Assembly (NCBI GenBank): GCA_025024175.1
Contig: QCXZ01000075.1
Coordinates: 682,001-746,000, forward strand
Source: Rhyzopertha dominica
Lineage: Eukaryota > Arthropoda > Insecta > Coleoptera > Bostrichidae
Direction of reading: 5' to 3'
Length of the DNA stretch: 64,000 nucleotides
Under the pieces are notes generated by a model. The model was not told the DNA's origin. It saw only the letters and a list, made by a program, of their open reading frames with translations, and did not search any database. The position numbers were made by a program, and so were the translations under genes. Positions 12,240 through 25,000 of this stretch are shown piece by piece. The number at the start of each line of letters is the position of its first letter. Position 1 is the first letter of the stretch.

Positions 12240-13090
12240 TTTTGTAGATAGTCAGTTAAAGAATTCCACAATAGTATGTAATATTTAATAAAGATTTTTC
12301 TAAAATAAAAACCCCGCCAGTTTTAAATTGAAAATATTTACGTATTTTAAAGTGCAGAACTCCAATGTTATGACATTTTTTCTTTTGCCCATCTTAGATT
12401 GTGCTTGATTCTTTCTCATTTGGGATCCATTTGATTTGGATGTGGTAGCAATTTAGGGACCAGTCAACCGATTTCAGAGGATTCATCCTCTGTAGCAGCA
12501 TTGTCAACGGACAAAGGTAAGTTTATGTATTGGTGATGTATTTGTCAGTTCATTTAATGTCTATGTAGCTCACTTCATGTGTTCATGTTCCCATGATACA
12601 CCATTTTTTAGTTCAAGAAATTAGTTCTATACAAATCTGTGAGGACATAATTTTTTTTCTGCTGCTATTACTCCAAGATATGTGATTTTATTATCGCAAC
12701 GTTTCGGTAGATAATCGGCACCTTTTTCAAGCTTTATTTTTTCTTTTATGTTATACAAACCTGTCCTGTGTTGTGTATATCATAGTATGTTATTTTTACA
12801 GAATTAATTTTGTATATTTTCGCTCCTTTTGTTATATTAGGTTTGCCAGTGTCGCTGTCATTTATTTAAATGTAATTTTTGGAGTTATACCAGCAGGAAA
12901 AATAATATATGTATAAAAACTCCAGCAAAATAAAAATATAGTACTTATATTACCACCACTGCACGTTGCCATAAATAATAATTTCTGTCAAAATGACCTT
13001 TAAGAATTTGTTTCTTTTCTTTCTTTTGGTACTGTTGTATACATAACATATCTATTACTGCAGTTTTTTATCGTTAATTTTATTTACACT
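12240..13090 (+). repeat. Diverged direct duplicate of 1-570
   Basis: Carries the same ordered blocks as the start of the window: the aataaag region near 12290, the block near 12355-12415, the microexon at 12478-12516, and the tctattactgcag block near 13050. An insertion of about 350 bp separates the last two blocks. It lies downstream of the 13-finger gene and marks the edge of a duplicated unit. Confidence 0.6.
12478..12516 (+). other. Candidate 39-nt microexon, phase 1 on both sides
   Basis: Acceptor GATTTCAG and donor GTAAGT flank 39 open bases reading, in phase 1, EDSSSVAALSTDKG. It is the homologue of 230-259. Retention of both splice sites, a multiple-of-three length and an open frame in both copies argues for function, but no transcript is available. 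Confidence 0.35.
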
Positions 13091-13278
13091 GCAGTAGGCA
13101 TAGGTTTCAGGTAATTTGAATTTCTCAGAATTAAATTTTCTAGTTGATAATAAAAAAATATGGCCATTATTATTATTATTATTATCAATTTTTGTGTTAG
13201 TATCAGCTTGAAAACTAGAAAATTCTTAGTGGTGTGTTAATTAAAATATACATAGATAATGTTTAATTATAAATTGCA

Positions 13279-13284
13279 TTTATT
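13279..13284 (-). terminator. Possible poly(A) signal of the minus-strand zinc-finger gene
   Basis: AATAAA on the minus strand about 310 nt past the stop of the gene at 13593-14333. A (ATT)n microsatellite lies just beyond, near 13160-13185. Confidence 0.35.
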
Positions 13285-13592
13285 CAATATCTAACAATAA
13301 CATTATGTAAATACAACTTATACGTTTGTATAAAAACCTCCCTTAAAGAAAATAACTAGAAATACGTGATGTACACATGTAAATGAGATAAATCTTACAG
13401 ACTAGTACAAATTATACAATTTGAACATGTATAAAGTTTGTAAAAACCTAAAATACACTTACGAAAAGCCGAGAACTAAACTAAAATCCAACGTTTTCAA
13501 CATTTTTCTATAAAATCTGCAGGCCGAATAACAGTTTCTAATCTAAAATACCCTGATAACAATATTATTTCCCAGTAAAAAAAAGCCCCCTC

Positions 13593-14333
13593 TCAGCTAT
13601 GTTTCTTCATGTGCATACTCAACGTCAATCGTCTAGTAAAGGTCTTCTTGCATACGTCGCAAGTAAACGGCTTGTCTCCCGTATGTTTTATGCTGTGCCG
13701 CTTCAACGTCTGGTTCCTGGCGAACGCAGCGTTACAGACCTCGCACCTGTACGGACGTTCACTCGTATGTAACTGCACGTGTGACCTCAGGTTGCTGCGT
13801 AGCGCGAAAGTCTTACCGCACACGGGGCATTTCTGAGATTTCTCCCCCGTGTGCGTGAACATGTGACACTCCAGGCTCGTCTTCCACGTGAACGATTTAT
13901 CGCAGACGGCGCACGTGTAGCCCTTTTGGTATGTGTGCGTCTGCAGGTGCCTCTTCAAACTGGCTCTCTGCGAGAACTTCTGGTCGCACAGGGCGCAAGT
14001 GAAAGCGCGCTCGTTCAAATGCGTCGCCTGGTGACGTTTCAGATGCGAGCGCAGCTGGAAGGCCTTGTCGCACTCCGGACACTTGTGGATCTTCTTGTCG
14101 TCGCACTGTTTGGCTCCATCCGGGGTTACCTCCTCTGGTTCACACTTTAAATAGATTTCGTTGTCGTTTGGATCGTCCTGAGCCTTCATAGTTTCGGTAT
14201 CGCTGAGTTCTTCTTCCTTTTTGACGATGTCATCGTCGTGTTCGTGTTTTACCTGCAATTCTTGTTCGATTTCGTCAATGACTTCCTTTTTTATCGTACT
14301 TTGAAAGAGTTCGTTGGCATATTCGGTCCCCAT
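13593..14333 (-). CDS. Six-finger C2H2 zinc-finger protein, single exon
   Basis: 246 aa. The first ATG (14333) starts MGTEYANELFQ; earlier codons in the frame lack an ATG. An acidic N-terminal half (~100 aa) carries sumoylation-type or acidic motifs (IKKEV, VKHEH, VKKEEELSD). Six consecutive C2H2 fingers follow, starting CPECDKAF, CALCDQKF, CAVCDKSF, CPVCGKTF, CEVCNAAF and CDVCKKTF. Linkers include HTGEKSQK, HTSERPYR and HTGDKPFT, the classical TGEKP type that stabilises tandem fingers on DNA. It ends six residues after the last finger His. It is convergent with the 13-finger gene. Likely a nuclear DNA-binding regulator; the orthologue is not identified. An upstream non-coding exon is possible. 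Confidence 0.85.
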   Translation of the reverse strand: MGTEYANELFQSTIKKEVIDEIEQELQVKHEHDDDIVKKEEELSDTETMKAQDDPNDNEIYLKCEPEEVTPDGAKQCDDKKIHKCPECDKAFQLRSHLKRHQATHLNERAFTCALCDQKFSQRASLKRHLQTHTYQKGYTCAVCDKSFTWKTSLECHMFTHTGEKSQKCPVCGKTFALRSNLRSHVQLHTSERPYRCEVCNAAFARNQTLKRHSIKHTGDKPFTCDVCKKTFTRRLTLSMHMKKHS

Positions 14334-14372
14334 TTTAGTAGAGGTTATCCAAACGTCATCTGAACATATCAA

Positions 14373-15295
14373 ACCAAAATGCGAGTTTTCTAAATGCTAA
14401 TTCGCCTTCATCTTGGCAAAAATTTGACCAGCAGCCAGCAGAACAACATTTCTTTTGGTTTAATTAATCGACAAAGTGCGATTGTTATAACCTTGATGAC
14501 GTGTAACATAACCCTCAAATTATCGTCAGTTATCAGACGCAAACATCGCATTTAATATTAATTTAAGACCACCTCAATGCATTGTTGGCATTAAATTTAA
14601 CACAAACGTTTGAGATATTCATATTAAGATGGTTAATCATAAAATTATTCACTTGGTTTAGTTCAAACGCTCGGTGGTAGTTCTAAGTTTAAATTAGAGA
14701 TGCGGGTGTTATGATTCTTATTTAAGATGAACGATTCGGTGAATCGAATCATTTTCTGGGAATGAATCGTTTAAATATAATTAATTTGGTCAGTATGTTA
14801 CGTAACACTGTTAAATACTTGTTTGTTATGCCCTGGAACTAGGAAAAGTTGCCTTTGATATACACATCTACCTTTGGAGGTTAGTTTTTTCATTTTTATG
14901 TGTAATATAAATAGAAAAGCGTGGTTGTTTTGCGTTTTGTACAAAAACAACGAAATTGTATTACATATTGTGTCATTTGGTGCTTGTTTACACATAAAAC
15001 GAATGTGTGTACAAATGCGTTATACTACAAAATAATTTTTCACCAATCTGCTTTGAACGACTAACTTTAGTGACAATCATCGAGCAATAAATGGCACTTT
15101 TACTGCCTAGGTAGTAAAAATAAGCAACCCATCTAGACTAGAAAAGTTTATTATAAACATTAGAATCGTTAGTGACTGCCAAATTGTTCAAACTCAAAAG
15201 AATTCACTCTGACAGGGTACCAAAGGTAAGAATTAACCCCACGACAAGAGATGTCTCAAGCAGGAATTGCAAGGACTCATGAAATGCACATGCAG
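14373..15295. other. Intergenic region, no gene recognised
   Basis: AT-rich sequence upstream of the six-finger gene, presumably including its promoter. Frames here are short and without motifs. Confidence 0.5.
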
Positions 15296-15357
15296 AACGA
15301 GGGGACTTAAAGACCTGATAGTTCAAGCATGCCACAGTGTTGAGGAGACAGATGCAA
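15296..15357 (+). other. Candidate 62-nt exon just upstream of the satellite
   Basis: Acceptor CACATGCAG and strong donor GTAAGT border 62 bases. One frame is open and reads TRGLKDLIVQACHSVEETDA, entering in phase 2 and leaving in phase 1. It lies about 360 bp before the first 294-bp satellite unit on the same strand as the candidate exons inside the satellite, so it might be an upstream exon of the same gene. No known domain. Confidence 0.3.
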
Positions 15358-15714
15358 GTAAGTAATTTGATGTTTGATGAGCGTCAGAAAGTATTTTGAA
15401 TTTTTTTGGTAGGAGTATCAGTAAAATCGTGCTTGTGTTGTGATTATTATGTCTCAAATAACATTGTCTAATTGTTATTTTTGTGTGCGAAGTAATGCCA
15501 AATACTTTAAAGTAGTAAAACTATACTTCATGCTAGATCCTACTATAAATCCGTACTTTTGTAATACCTTCAGATGACTTTGTATGTCACTGAGTTGTTA
15601 GTGGAGATAAAAATAGTTCTCATTATTTGATAGAGCACAAAATACTGCATCTTTTGTTGTTTTGTATGTTGTCAAATAATAATAATAATCGAAAGCTGAG
15701 ATCTCAGTATTATT

Positions 15715-18700
15715 AATTTTCGGTGGAAATTATTTTTCGCTCAAAATCGGCATACTGATGTATTTTGAACTGCAGATTTCAAAAATGCAGTCAGAAATGA
15801 GGTAGGACGTCCAGAAATTTATTTTTTGCAAATTGACCATTCTTCTTTAGGCCACTTTTCAGCCGAACCGTTGCAGCTAGAGACCAACTGACACCACTCC
15901 GGAATGCAGCAGGTTCACATTAGTAAATGAACATAAAATTAGCTTAATCGGAGACCATCAAGTTTCGAGGTGAAAAAACAACAAAGGGGTTAGCCTTTGC
16001 TTTTTTGCAATTTTCGGTGGAAATTATTTTTCGCTCAAAATCGGCATACTGATGTATTTTGAACTGCAGATTTCAAAAATGCAGCCAGAAATGAGGTAGG
16101 ACGTCCAGAAATTTATTTTTTGCAAATTGACCATTCTTCTTTAGGCCACTTTTCAAGCCGAACCGTTGCAGCTAGAGACCAACTGACACCACTCCGGAAT
16201 GTAGCAGGTTCACATTAGTAAATGAACATAAAATTAGCTTAATCGGAGACCATCAAGTTTCGAGGTGAAAAAACAACAAAGGGGTTAGCCTTTGCTTTTT
16301 TTGCAATTTTCGGTGGAAATTATTTTTCGCTCAAAATCGGCATACTGATGTATTTTGAACTGCAGATTTCAAAAACGCAGTCAGAAATGAGGTAGGGCGT
16401 CCAGAAATTTATTTTTCGCAAATTGACCATTCTTCTTTAGGCCACTTTTGAGCCGAAACCGTTGCAGCTAGAGACCAACTGACACCACTCCGGAATGCAG
16501 CAGGTTCACATTAGTAAATGAACATAAAATTAGCTTAATCGGAGACCATCAAGTTTCGAGGTGAAAAAACAACAAAGGGGTTAGCCTTTGCTTTTTTGCA
16601 ATTTTCGGTGGAAATTATTTTTCGCTCAAAATCGGCATACTGATGTATTTTGAACTGCAGATTTCAAAAATGCAGCCAGAAATGAGGTAGGACGTCCAGA
16701 AATTTATTTCTTGCAAATTGACCATTCTTCTTTAGGCCACTTTTCAGCCGAACCGTTGCAGCTAGAGACCAACTGACACCACTCCGGAATGCAGCAGGTT
16801 CACATTAGTAAATGAACATAAAATTAGCTTAATCGGAGACCATCAAGTTTCGAGGTGAAAAAACAACAAAGGGGTTAGCCTTTGCTTTTTTGCAATTTTC
16901 GGTGGAAATTATTTTTCGCTCAAAATCGGCATACTGATGTATTTTGAACTGCAGATTTCAAAAATGCAGTCAGAAATGAGGTAGGACGTCCAGAAATTTA
17001 TTTTTTGCAAATTGACCATTCTTCTTTAGGCCACTTTTCAGCCGAACCGTTGCAGCTAGAGACCAACTGACACCACTCCGGAATGCAGCAGGTTCACATT
17101 AGTAAATGAACATAAAATTAGCTTAATCGGAGACCATCAAGTTTCGAGGTGAAAAAACAACAAAGGGGTTGTTAGCCTTTGCTTTTTTGCATTTTTCGGT
17201 GGAAATTATTTTTCGCTCAAAATCGGCATACTGATGTATTTTGAACTGCAGATTTCAAAAACGCAGTCAGAAATGAGGTAGGGCGTCCAGAAATTTATTT
17301 TTTGCAAATTGACCATCCATCTTTAGGCCACTTTTCAGCCGAACCGTTGCAGCTAGAGACCAACTGACACCACTCCGGAATGCAGCAGGTTCACATTAGT
17401 AAATGAACATAAAATTAGCTTAATCGGAGACCATCAAGTTTCGAGGTGAAAAAACAACAAAGGGGTTAGCCTTTGCTTTTTTGCAATTTTCGGTGGAAAT
17501 TATTTTTCGCTCAAAATCGGCATACTGATGTATTTTGAACTGCAGATTTCAAAAATGCAGTCAGAAATGAGGTAGGACGTGCAGAAATTTATTTTTTGCA
17601 AATTGACCATCCTTCTTTAGGCCACTTTTCAGCCGAACCGTTGCAGCTAGAGACCAACTGACACCACTCCGGAATGCAGCAGGTTCACATTAGTAAATGA
17701 ACATAAAATTAACTTAATCGGAGACCATCAAGTTTCGACGTGAAAAAACAACAAAGGGGTTAGCCTTTGCTTTTTTGCAATTTTCGGTGGAAATTATTTT
17801 TCGCTCAAAATCGGCATACTGATGTATTTTGAACTGCAGATTTCAAAAATGCAGTCAGAAATGAGGTAGGACGTCCAGAAATTTATTTTTTGCAAATTGA
17901 CCATCCTTCTTTAGGCCACTTTTCAGCCGAACCGTTGCAGCTAGAGACCAACTGACACCACTCCGGAATGCAGCAGGTTCACATTAGTAAATGAACATAA
18001 AATTAACTTAATCGGAGACTATCAAGTTTCGAGGTGAAAAAACAACAAAGGGGTTAGCCTTTGCTTTTTTGCAATTTTCGGTGGAAATTATTTTTCGCTC
18101 AAAATCGGCATACTGATGTATTTTGAACTGCAGATTTCAAAAATGCAGTCAGAAATGAGGTAGGACGTCCAGAAATTTATTTTTTGCAAATTGACCATCC
18201 TTCTTTAGGCCACTTTTCAGCCGAACCGTTGCAGCTAGAGACCAACTGACACCACTCCGGAATGCAGCAGGTTCACATTAGTAAATGAACATAAAATTAG
18301 CTTAATCGGAGACCATCAAGTTTCGAGGTGAAAAAACAACAAAGGGGTTAGCCTTTGCTTTTTTGCAATTTTCGGTGGAAATTATTTTTCGCTCAAAATC
18401 GGCATACTGATGTATTTTGAACTGCAGATTTCAAAAATGCAGTCAGAAATGAGGTAGGACGTGCAGAAATTTATTTTTTGCAAATTGACCATCCTTCTTT
18501 TAGGCCACTTTTCAGCCGAACCGTTGCAGCTAGAGACCAACTGACACCACTCCGGAATGCAGCAGGTTCACATTAGTAAATGAACATAAAATTAGCTTAA
18601 TCGGAGACCATCAAGTTTCGAGGTGAAAAAACAACAAAGGGGTTAGCCTTTGCTTTTTTGCAATTTTCGGTGGAAATTATTTTTCGCTCAAAATCGGCAT

Positions 18701-20617
18701 ACTGATGTATTTTGAACTGCAGATTTCAAAAATGCAGTCAGAAATGAGGTAGGACGTGCAGAAATTTATTTTTTGCAAATTGACCATCCATCTTTAGGCC
18801 ACTTTTCAGCCGAACCGTTGCAGCTAGAGACCAACTGACACCACTCCGGAATGCAGCAGGTTCACATTAGTAAATGAACATAAAATTAGCTTAATCGGAG
18901 ACCATCAAGTTTCGAGGTGAAAAAACAACAAAGGGGTTAGCCTTTGCTTTTTTGCAATTTTCGGTGGAAATTATTTTTCGCTCAAAATCGGCATACTGAT
19001 GTATTTTGAACTGCAGATTTCAAAAATGCAGTCAGAAATGAGGTAGGACGTGCAGAAATTTATTTTTTGCAAATTGACCATCCTTCTTTAGGCCACTTTT
19101 CAGCCGAACCGTTGCAGCTAGAGACCAACTGACACCACTCCGGAATGCAGCAGGTTCACATTAGTAAATGAACATAAAATTAACTTAATCGGAGACCATC
19201 AAGTTTCGACGTGAAAAAACAACAAAGGGGTTAGCCTTTGCTTTTTTGCAATTTTCGGTGGAAATTATTTTTCGCTCAAAATCGGCATACTGATGTATTT
19301 TGAACTGCAGATTTCAAAAAATGCAGTCAGAAATGAGGTAGGACGTGCAGAAATTTATTTTTTGCAAATTGACCATCCATTCTTTAGGCCACTTTTCAGC
19401 CGAACCGTTGCAGCTAGAGACCAACTGACACCACTCCGGAATGCCAGCAGGTTCACATTAGTAAATGAACATAAAATTAGCTTAATCGGAGACCATCAAG
19501 TTTCGAGGTGAAAAAACAACAAAGGGGTTAGCCTTTGCTTTTTTGCAATTTTTGGTGGAAATTATTTTTTCGCTCAAAATCGGCATACTGATGTATTTTG
19601 AACTGCAGATTTCAAAAATGCAGTCAGAAATGAGGTAGGACGTCCAGAAATTTATTTTTTGCAAATTGACCATCCTTCTTTAGGCCACTTTTCAGCCGAA
19701 CCGTTGCAGCTAGAGACCAACTGACACCACTCCGGAATGCAGCAGGTTCACATTAGTAAATGAACATAAAATTAACTTAATCGGAGACTATCAAGTTTCG
19801 AGGTGAAAAAACAACAAAGGGGTTAGCCTTTGCTTTTTTTGCAATTTTCGGTGGAAATTATTTTTCGCTCAAAATCGGCATACTGATGTATTTTGAACTG
19901 CAGATTTCAAAAATGCAGTCAGAAATGAGGTAGGACGTCCAGAAATTTATTTTTTGCAAATTGACCATCCTTCTTTAGGCCACTTTTCAGCCGAACCGTT
20001 GCAGCTAGAGACCAACTGACACCACTCCGGAATGCAGCAGGTTCACATTAGTAAATGAACATAAAATTAGCTTAATCGGAGACCATCAAGTTTCGAGGTG
20101 AAAAACAACAAAGGGGTTAGCCTTTGCTTTTTTGCAATTTTCGGTGGAAATTATTTTTCGCTCAAAATCGGCATACTGATGTATTTTGAACTGCAGATTT
20201 CAAAAATGCAGTCAGAAATGAGGTAGGACGTCCAGAAATTTATTTTTTGCAAATTGACCATCCTTCTTTAGGCCACTTTTCAGCCGAACCGTTGCAGCTA
20301 GAGACCAACTGACACCACTCCGGAATGCAGCAGGTTCACATTAGTAAATGAACATAAAATTAACTTAATCGGAGACTATCAAGTTTCGAGGTGAAAAAAC
20401 AACAAAGGGGTTAGCCTTTGCTTTTTTGCAATTTTCGGTGGAAATTATTTTTCGCTCAAAATCGGCATACTGATGTATTTTGAACTGCAGATTTCAAAAA
20501 TGCAGTCAGAAATGAGGTAGGACGTCCCAGAAATTTATTTTTTGCAAATTGACCATCCTTCTTTAGGCCACTTTTCAGCCGAACCGTTGCAGCTAGAGAC
20601 CAACTGACACCACTCCG
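15715..20617 (+). repeat. Satellite A: ~294-bp unit, about 16.7 copies (left of gap)
   Basis: Successive units begin (at CGGTGG) near 15721, 16015, 16311, 16606, 16900, 17197, 17491, 17785, 18079, 18373, 18668, 18962, 19256, 19552, 19849, 20142 and 20436. Spacing is 294-297 bp. The last copy is cut at 20617, where satellite B begins. Units are about 97-99% alike. Diagnostic variants (gacgtcc or gacgtgc, agctt or aactt, gaccat or gactat, catccatc) recur in blocks, which suggests amplification by multi-unit segments. Each unit includes an acceptor-like tgaactgcag and an acceptor-like ctttag followed by open sequence. Minus-strand frames of 60-76 codons are by-products of the repeat. Confidence 0.92.
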
Positions 20618-21987
20618 AAAATTTTACTTCTTTTAACAACAAAAATTTTCATTTGCTTCCGCAGTTGTTTCCGATGAGCCGGGGAAGTGTGGGCACATCA
20701 GGATAAGAGCGACGGAGGCCTGGGCAGCGGAGAAGTCCCACGATTTCTTAAGGAAAACCAAAAAAACTTCAAACGCAAATATCTCAGAAACGGTAAGTCG
20801 TAGAGCGAAACGGACGAAATTTTGCCCCCCCTACGACGATACACCCCCTCTAAATATCCCTTCTCTTTCAACTTATAGTATATAGAAGTCATTAGGGGAA
20901 CTTTTTTTTGGAAAAAAAATTTTTAAGGTTACAAATTTTCTTCTTTTAACAACAAAAATTTTCATTTGCTTCCGCAGTTGTTTCCGATGAGCCAGGGAAG
21001 TGTGGGCACATCAGGATAAGAGCGACGGAAGCCTGGGCAGCGGAGAAGTCCCACGATTTTCTTAAGGAAAACCAAAAAACTTCAAACGCAAATATCTCAG
21101 AACGGTAAGTCGTAGAGCGAAACGGACGAAATTTTGCCCCCCTACGACGATACACCCCCTCTAAATATCCCTTATCTTTCAACTTATAGTATATAGAAGT
21201 CATTAGGGAACTTTTTTTCGGAAAAAAAAATTTTAACGATAAAAATTTTACTTCTTTTAACAACAAAAATTTTCATTTGCTTCCGCAGTTGTTTCCGATG
21301 AGCCGGGGAAGTGTGGGCACATCAGGATAAGAGCAACGGAGGCCTGGGCAGCGGGAGAAGTCCCACGATTTCTTAAGGAAAACCAAAAAACTTCAAACGC
21401 AAAATATCTCAGAAACGGTAAGTCGTAGAGCGAAACGGACGAAATTTTGCCCCCCCTACGACGATACACCCCCTCTAAATATCCCTTATCTTTCAACTTA
21501 TAGTATATAGAAGTCATTAGGGGAACTTTTTTCGGAAAAAAAATTTTTTAACGGATAAAAATTTTACTTCTTTTAACAACAAAATTTTCATTTGCTTCCG
21601 CAGTTGTTTCCGATGAGCCGGGGAAGTGTGGGCACATCAGGATAAGAGCAACGGAGCCGGCAGCGGAGAAGTCCCACGATTTCTTAAGGAAAACCAAAAA
21701 AACTTCAAACGCAAATATCTCAGAAACGGTAAGTCGTAGAGCGAAACGGACGAAATTTTGCCCCCCCTACGACGATACAACCCCTCTAAATATCCCTTAT
21801 CTTTCAACTTATAGTATATAGAAGTCATTAGGGGAACTTTTTTTCGGAAAAAAAATTTTAACGATAAAAATTTTACTTCTTTACCAACAAAAATTTTCAT
21901 TTGCTTCCGCAGTTGTTTTCCGATGAGCCGGGGAAGTGTGGGCACATCAGGATAAGGCGACGGAGGCCTGGCAGTGGAGAAGTCCCA
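20618..21987 (+). repeat. Satellite B: ~313-bp unit, 4.4 copies, ends at gap
   Basis: Units contain the same 128-nt exon-like segment starting at 20665, 20978, 21289, 21604 and 21913; the last runs into the N gap. Compared with 26898-28274, copies 2-5 here show scattered homopolymer and single-base indels and a small deletion (near 21657), as in a low-quality contig end. Otherwise they match copy for copy. Confidence 0.9.
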
Positions 21988-22087
21988 NNNNNNNNNNNNN
22001 NNNNNNNNNNNNNNNNNNNNNNNNNNNNNNNNNNNNNNNNNNNNNNNNNNNNNNNNNNNNNNNNNNNNNNNNNNNNNNNNNNNNNNN
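21988..22087. other. Assembly gap of exactly 100 N
   Basis: One hundred consecutive N, the conventional placeholder for a gap of unknown size, inside the satellite. Confidence 0.98.
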
Positions 22088-25000
22088 AGGTCCAGAAATT
22101 TATTTTTTGCAAATTGACCATTCTTCTTTAGGCCACTTTTCAGCCGAACCGTTGCAGCTAGAGACCAACTGACACCACTCCGGAATGCAGCAGGTTCACA
22201 TTAGTAAATGAACATAAAATTAGCTTAATCGGAGACCATCAAGTTTCGAGGTGAAAAACAACAAAGGGGTTAGCCTTTGCTTTTTTGCAATTTTCGGTGG
22301 AAATTATTTTTCGCTCAAAATCGGCATACTGATGTATTTTGAACTGCAGATTTCAAAAATGCAGCCAGAAATGAGGTAGGACGTCCAGAAATTTATTTTT
22401 TGCAAATTGACCATTCTTCTTTAGGCCACTTTTCAGCCGAACCGTTGCAGCTAGAGACCAACTGACACCACTCCGGAATGTAGCAGGTTCACATTAGTAA
22501 ATGAACATAAAATTAGCTTAATCGGAGACCATCAAGTTTCGAGGTGAAAAAACAACAAAGGGGTTAGCCTTTGCTTTTTTGCAATTTTCCGGTGGAAATT
22601 ATTTTTCGCTCAAAATCGGCATACTGATGTATTTTGAACTGCAGATTTTCAAAACGCAGTCAGAAATGAGGTAGGGCGTCCAGAAATTTATTTTTTCGCA
22701 AATTGACCATTCTTCTTTAGGCCACTTTTGAGCCGAACCGTTGCAGCTAGAGACCAACTGACACCACTCCGGAATGCAGCAGGTTCACATTAGTAAATGA
22801 ACATAAAATTAGCTTAATCGGAGACCATCAAGTTTCGAGGTGAAAAAACAACAAAGGGGTTAGCCTTTGCTTTTTTGCAATTTTCGGTGGAAATTATTTT
22901 TCGCTCAAAATCGGCATACTGATGTATTTTGAACTGCAGATTTCAAAAATGCAGCCAGAAATGAGGTAGGACGTCCAGAAATTTATTTCTTGCAAATTGA
23001 CCATTCTTCTTTAGGCCACTTTTCAGCCGAACCGTTTGCAGCTAGAGACCAACTGACACCACTCCGGAATGCAGCAGGTTCACATTAGTAAATGAACATA
23101 AAATTAGCTTAATCGGAGACCATCAAGTTTCGAGGTGAAAAAACAACAAAGGGGTTAGCCTTTGCTTTTTTGCAATTTTCGGTGGAAATTATTTTTCGCT
23201 CAAATCGGCATACTGATGTATTTTGAACTGCAGATTTCAAAAATGCAGTCAGAAATGAGGGTAGGACGTCCCAGAAATTTATTTTTTGCAAATTGACCAT
23301 TCTTCTTTAGGCCACTTTTCAGCCGAACCGTTGCAGCTAGAGACCAACTGACACCACTCCGGAATGCAGCAGGTTCACATTAGTAAATGAACATAAAATT
23401 AGCTTAATCGGAGACCATCAAGTTTCGAGGTGAAAAAACAACAAAGGGGTTGTTAGCCTTTGCTTTTTTTGCATTTTTCGGTGGAAATTATTTTTTCGCT
23501 CAAAATCGGCATACTGATGTATTTTGAACTGCAGATTTCAAAAACGCAGTCAGAAATGAGGTAGGGCGTCCAGAAATTTATTTTTTGCAAATTGACCATC
23601 CATCTTTAGGCCACTTTTCAGCCGAACCGTTGCAGCTAGAGACCAACTGACACCACTCCGGAATGCAGCAGGTTCACATTAGTAAATGAACATAAAATTA
23701 GCTTAATCGGAGACCATCAAGTTTCGAGGTGAAAAAACAACAAAGGGGTTAGCCTTTGCTTTTTTGCAATTTTCGGTGGAAATTATTTTTCGCTCAAAAT
23801 CGGCATACTGATGTATTTTGAACTGCAGATTTCAAAAATGCAGTCAGAAATGAGCTAGGACGTGCAGAAATTTATTTTTTGCAAATTGACCATCCTTCTT
23901 TAGGCCACTTTTCAGCCGAACCGTTGCAGCTAGAGACCAACTGACACCACTCCGGAATGCAGCAGGTTCACATTAGTAAATGAACATAAAATTAACTTAA
24001 TCGGAGACCATCAAGTTTCGACGTGAAAAAACAACAAAGGGGTTAGCCTTTGCTTTTTTGCAATTTTCGGTGGAAATTATTTTTCGCTCAAAATCGGCAT
24101 ACTGATGTATTTTGAACTGCAGATTTCAAAAATGCAGTCAGAAATGAGGTAGGACGTCCAGAAATTTATTTTTTGCAAATTGACCATCCTTCTTTAGGCC
24201 ACTTTTCAGCCGAACCGTTGCAGCTAGAGACCAACTGACACCACTCCGGAATGCAGCAGGTTCACATTAGTAAATGAACATAAAATTAACTTAATCGGAG
24301 ACTATCAAGTTTCGAGGTGAAAAAACAACAAAGGGGTTAGCCTTTGCTTTTTTGCAATTTTCGGTGGAAATTATTTTTCGCTCAAAATCGGCATACTGAT
24401 GTATTTTGAACTGCAGATTTCAAAAATGCAGTCAGAAATGAGGTAGGACGTCCAGAAATTTATTTTTTGCAAATTGACCATCCTTCTTTAGGCCACTTTT
24501 CAGCCGAACCGTTGCAGCTAGAGACCAACTGACACCACTCCGGAATGCAGCAGGTTCACATTAGTAAATGAACATAAAATTAGCTTAATCGGAGACCATC
24601 AAGTTTCGAGGTGAAAAAACAACAAAGGGGTTAGCCTTTGCTTTTTTGCAATTTTCGGTGGAAATTATTTTTCGCTCAAAATCGGCCATACTGATGTATT
24701 TTGAACTGCAGATTTTCAAAAATGCAGTCAGAAATGAGGTAGGACGTGCAGAAATTTATTTTTTGCAAATTGACCATCCTTCTTTAGGCCACTTTTCAGC
24801 CGAACCGTTGCAGCTAGAGACCAACTGACACCACTCCGGAATGCAGCAGGTTCACATTAGTAAATGAACATAAAATTAGCTTAATCGGAGACCATCAAGT
24901 TTCGAGGTGAAAAAACAACAAAGGGGTTAGCCTTTGCTTTTTTGCAATTTTCGGTGGAAATTATTTTTCGCTCAAAATCGGCATACTGATGTATTTTGAA

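Noticed and set aside
13609..14150. Plus-strand frames over the six-finger gene
   Set aside because: Antisense shadows of a clear minus-strand C2H2 array.
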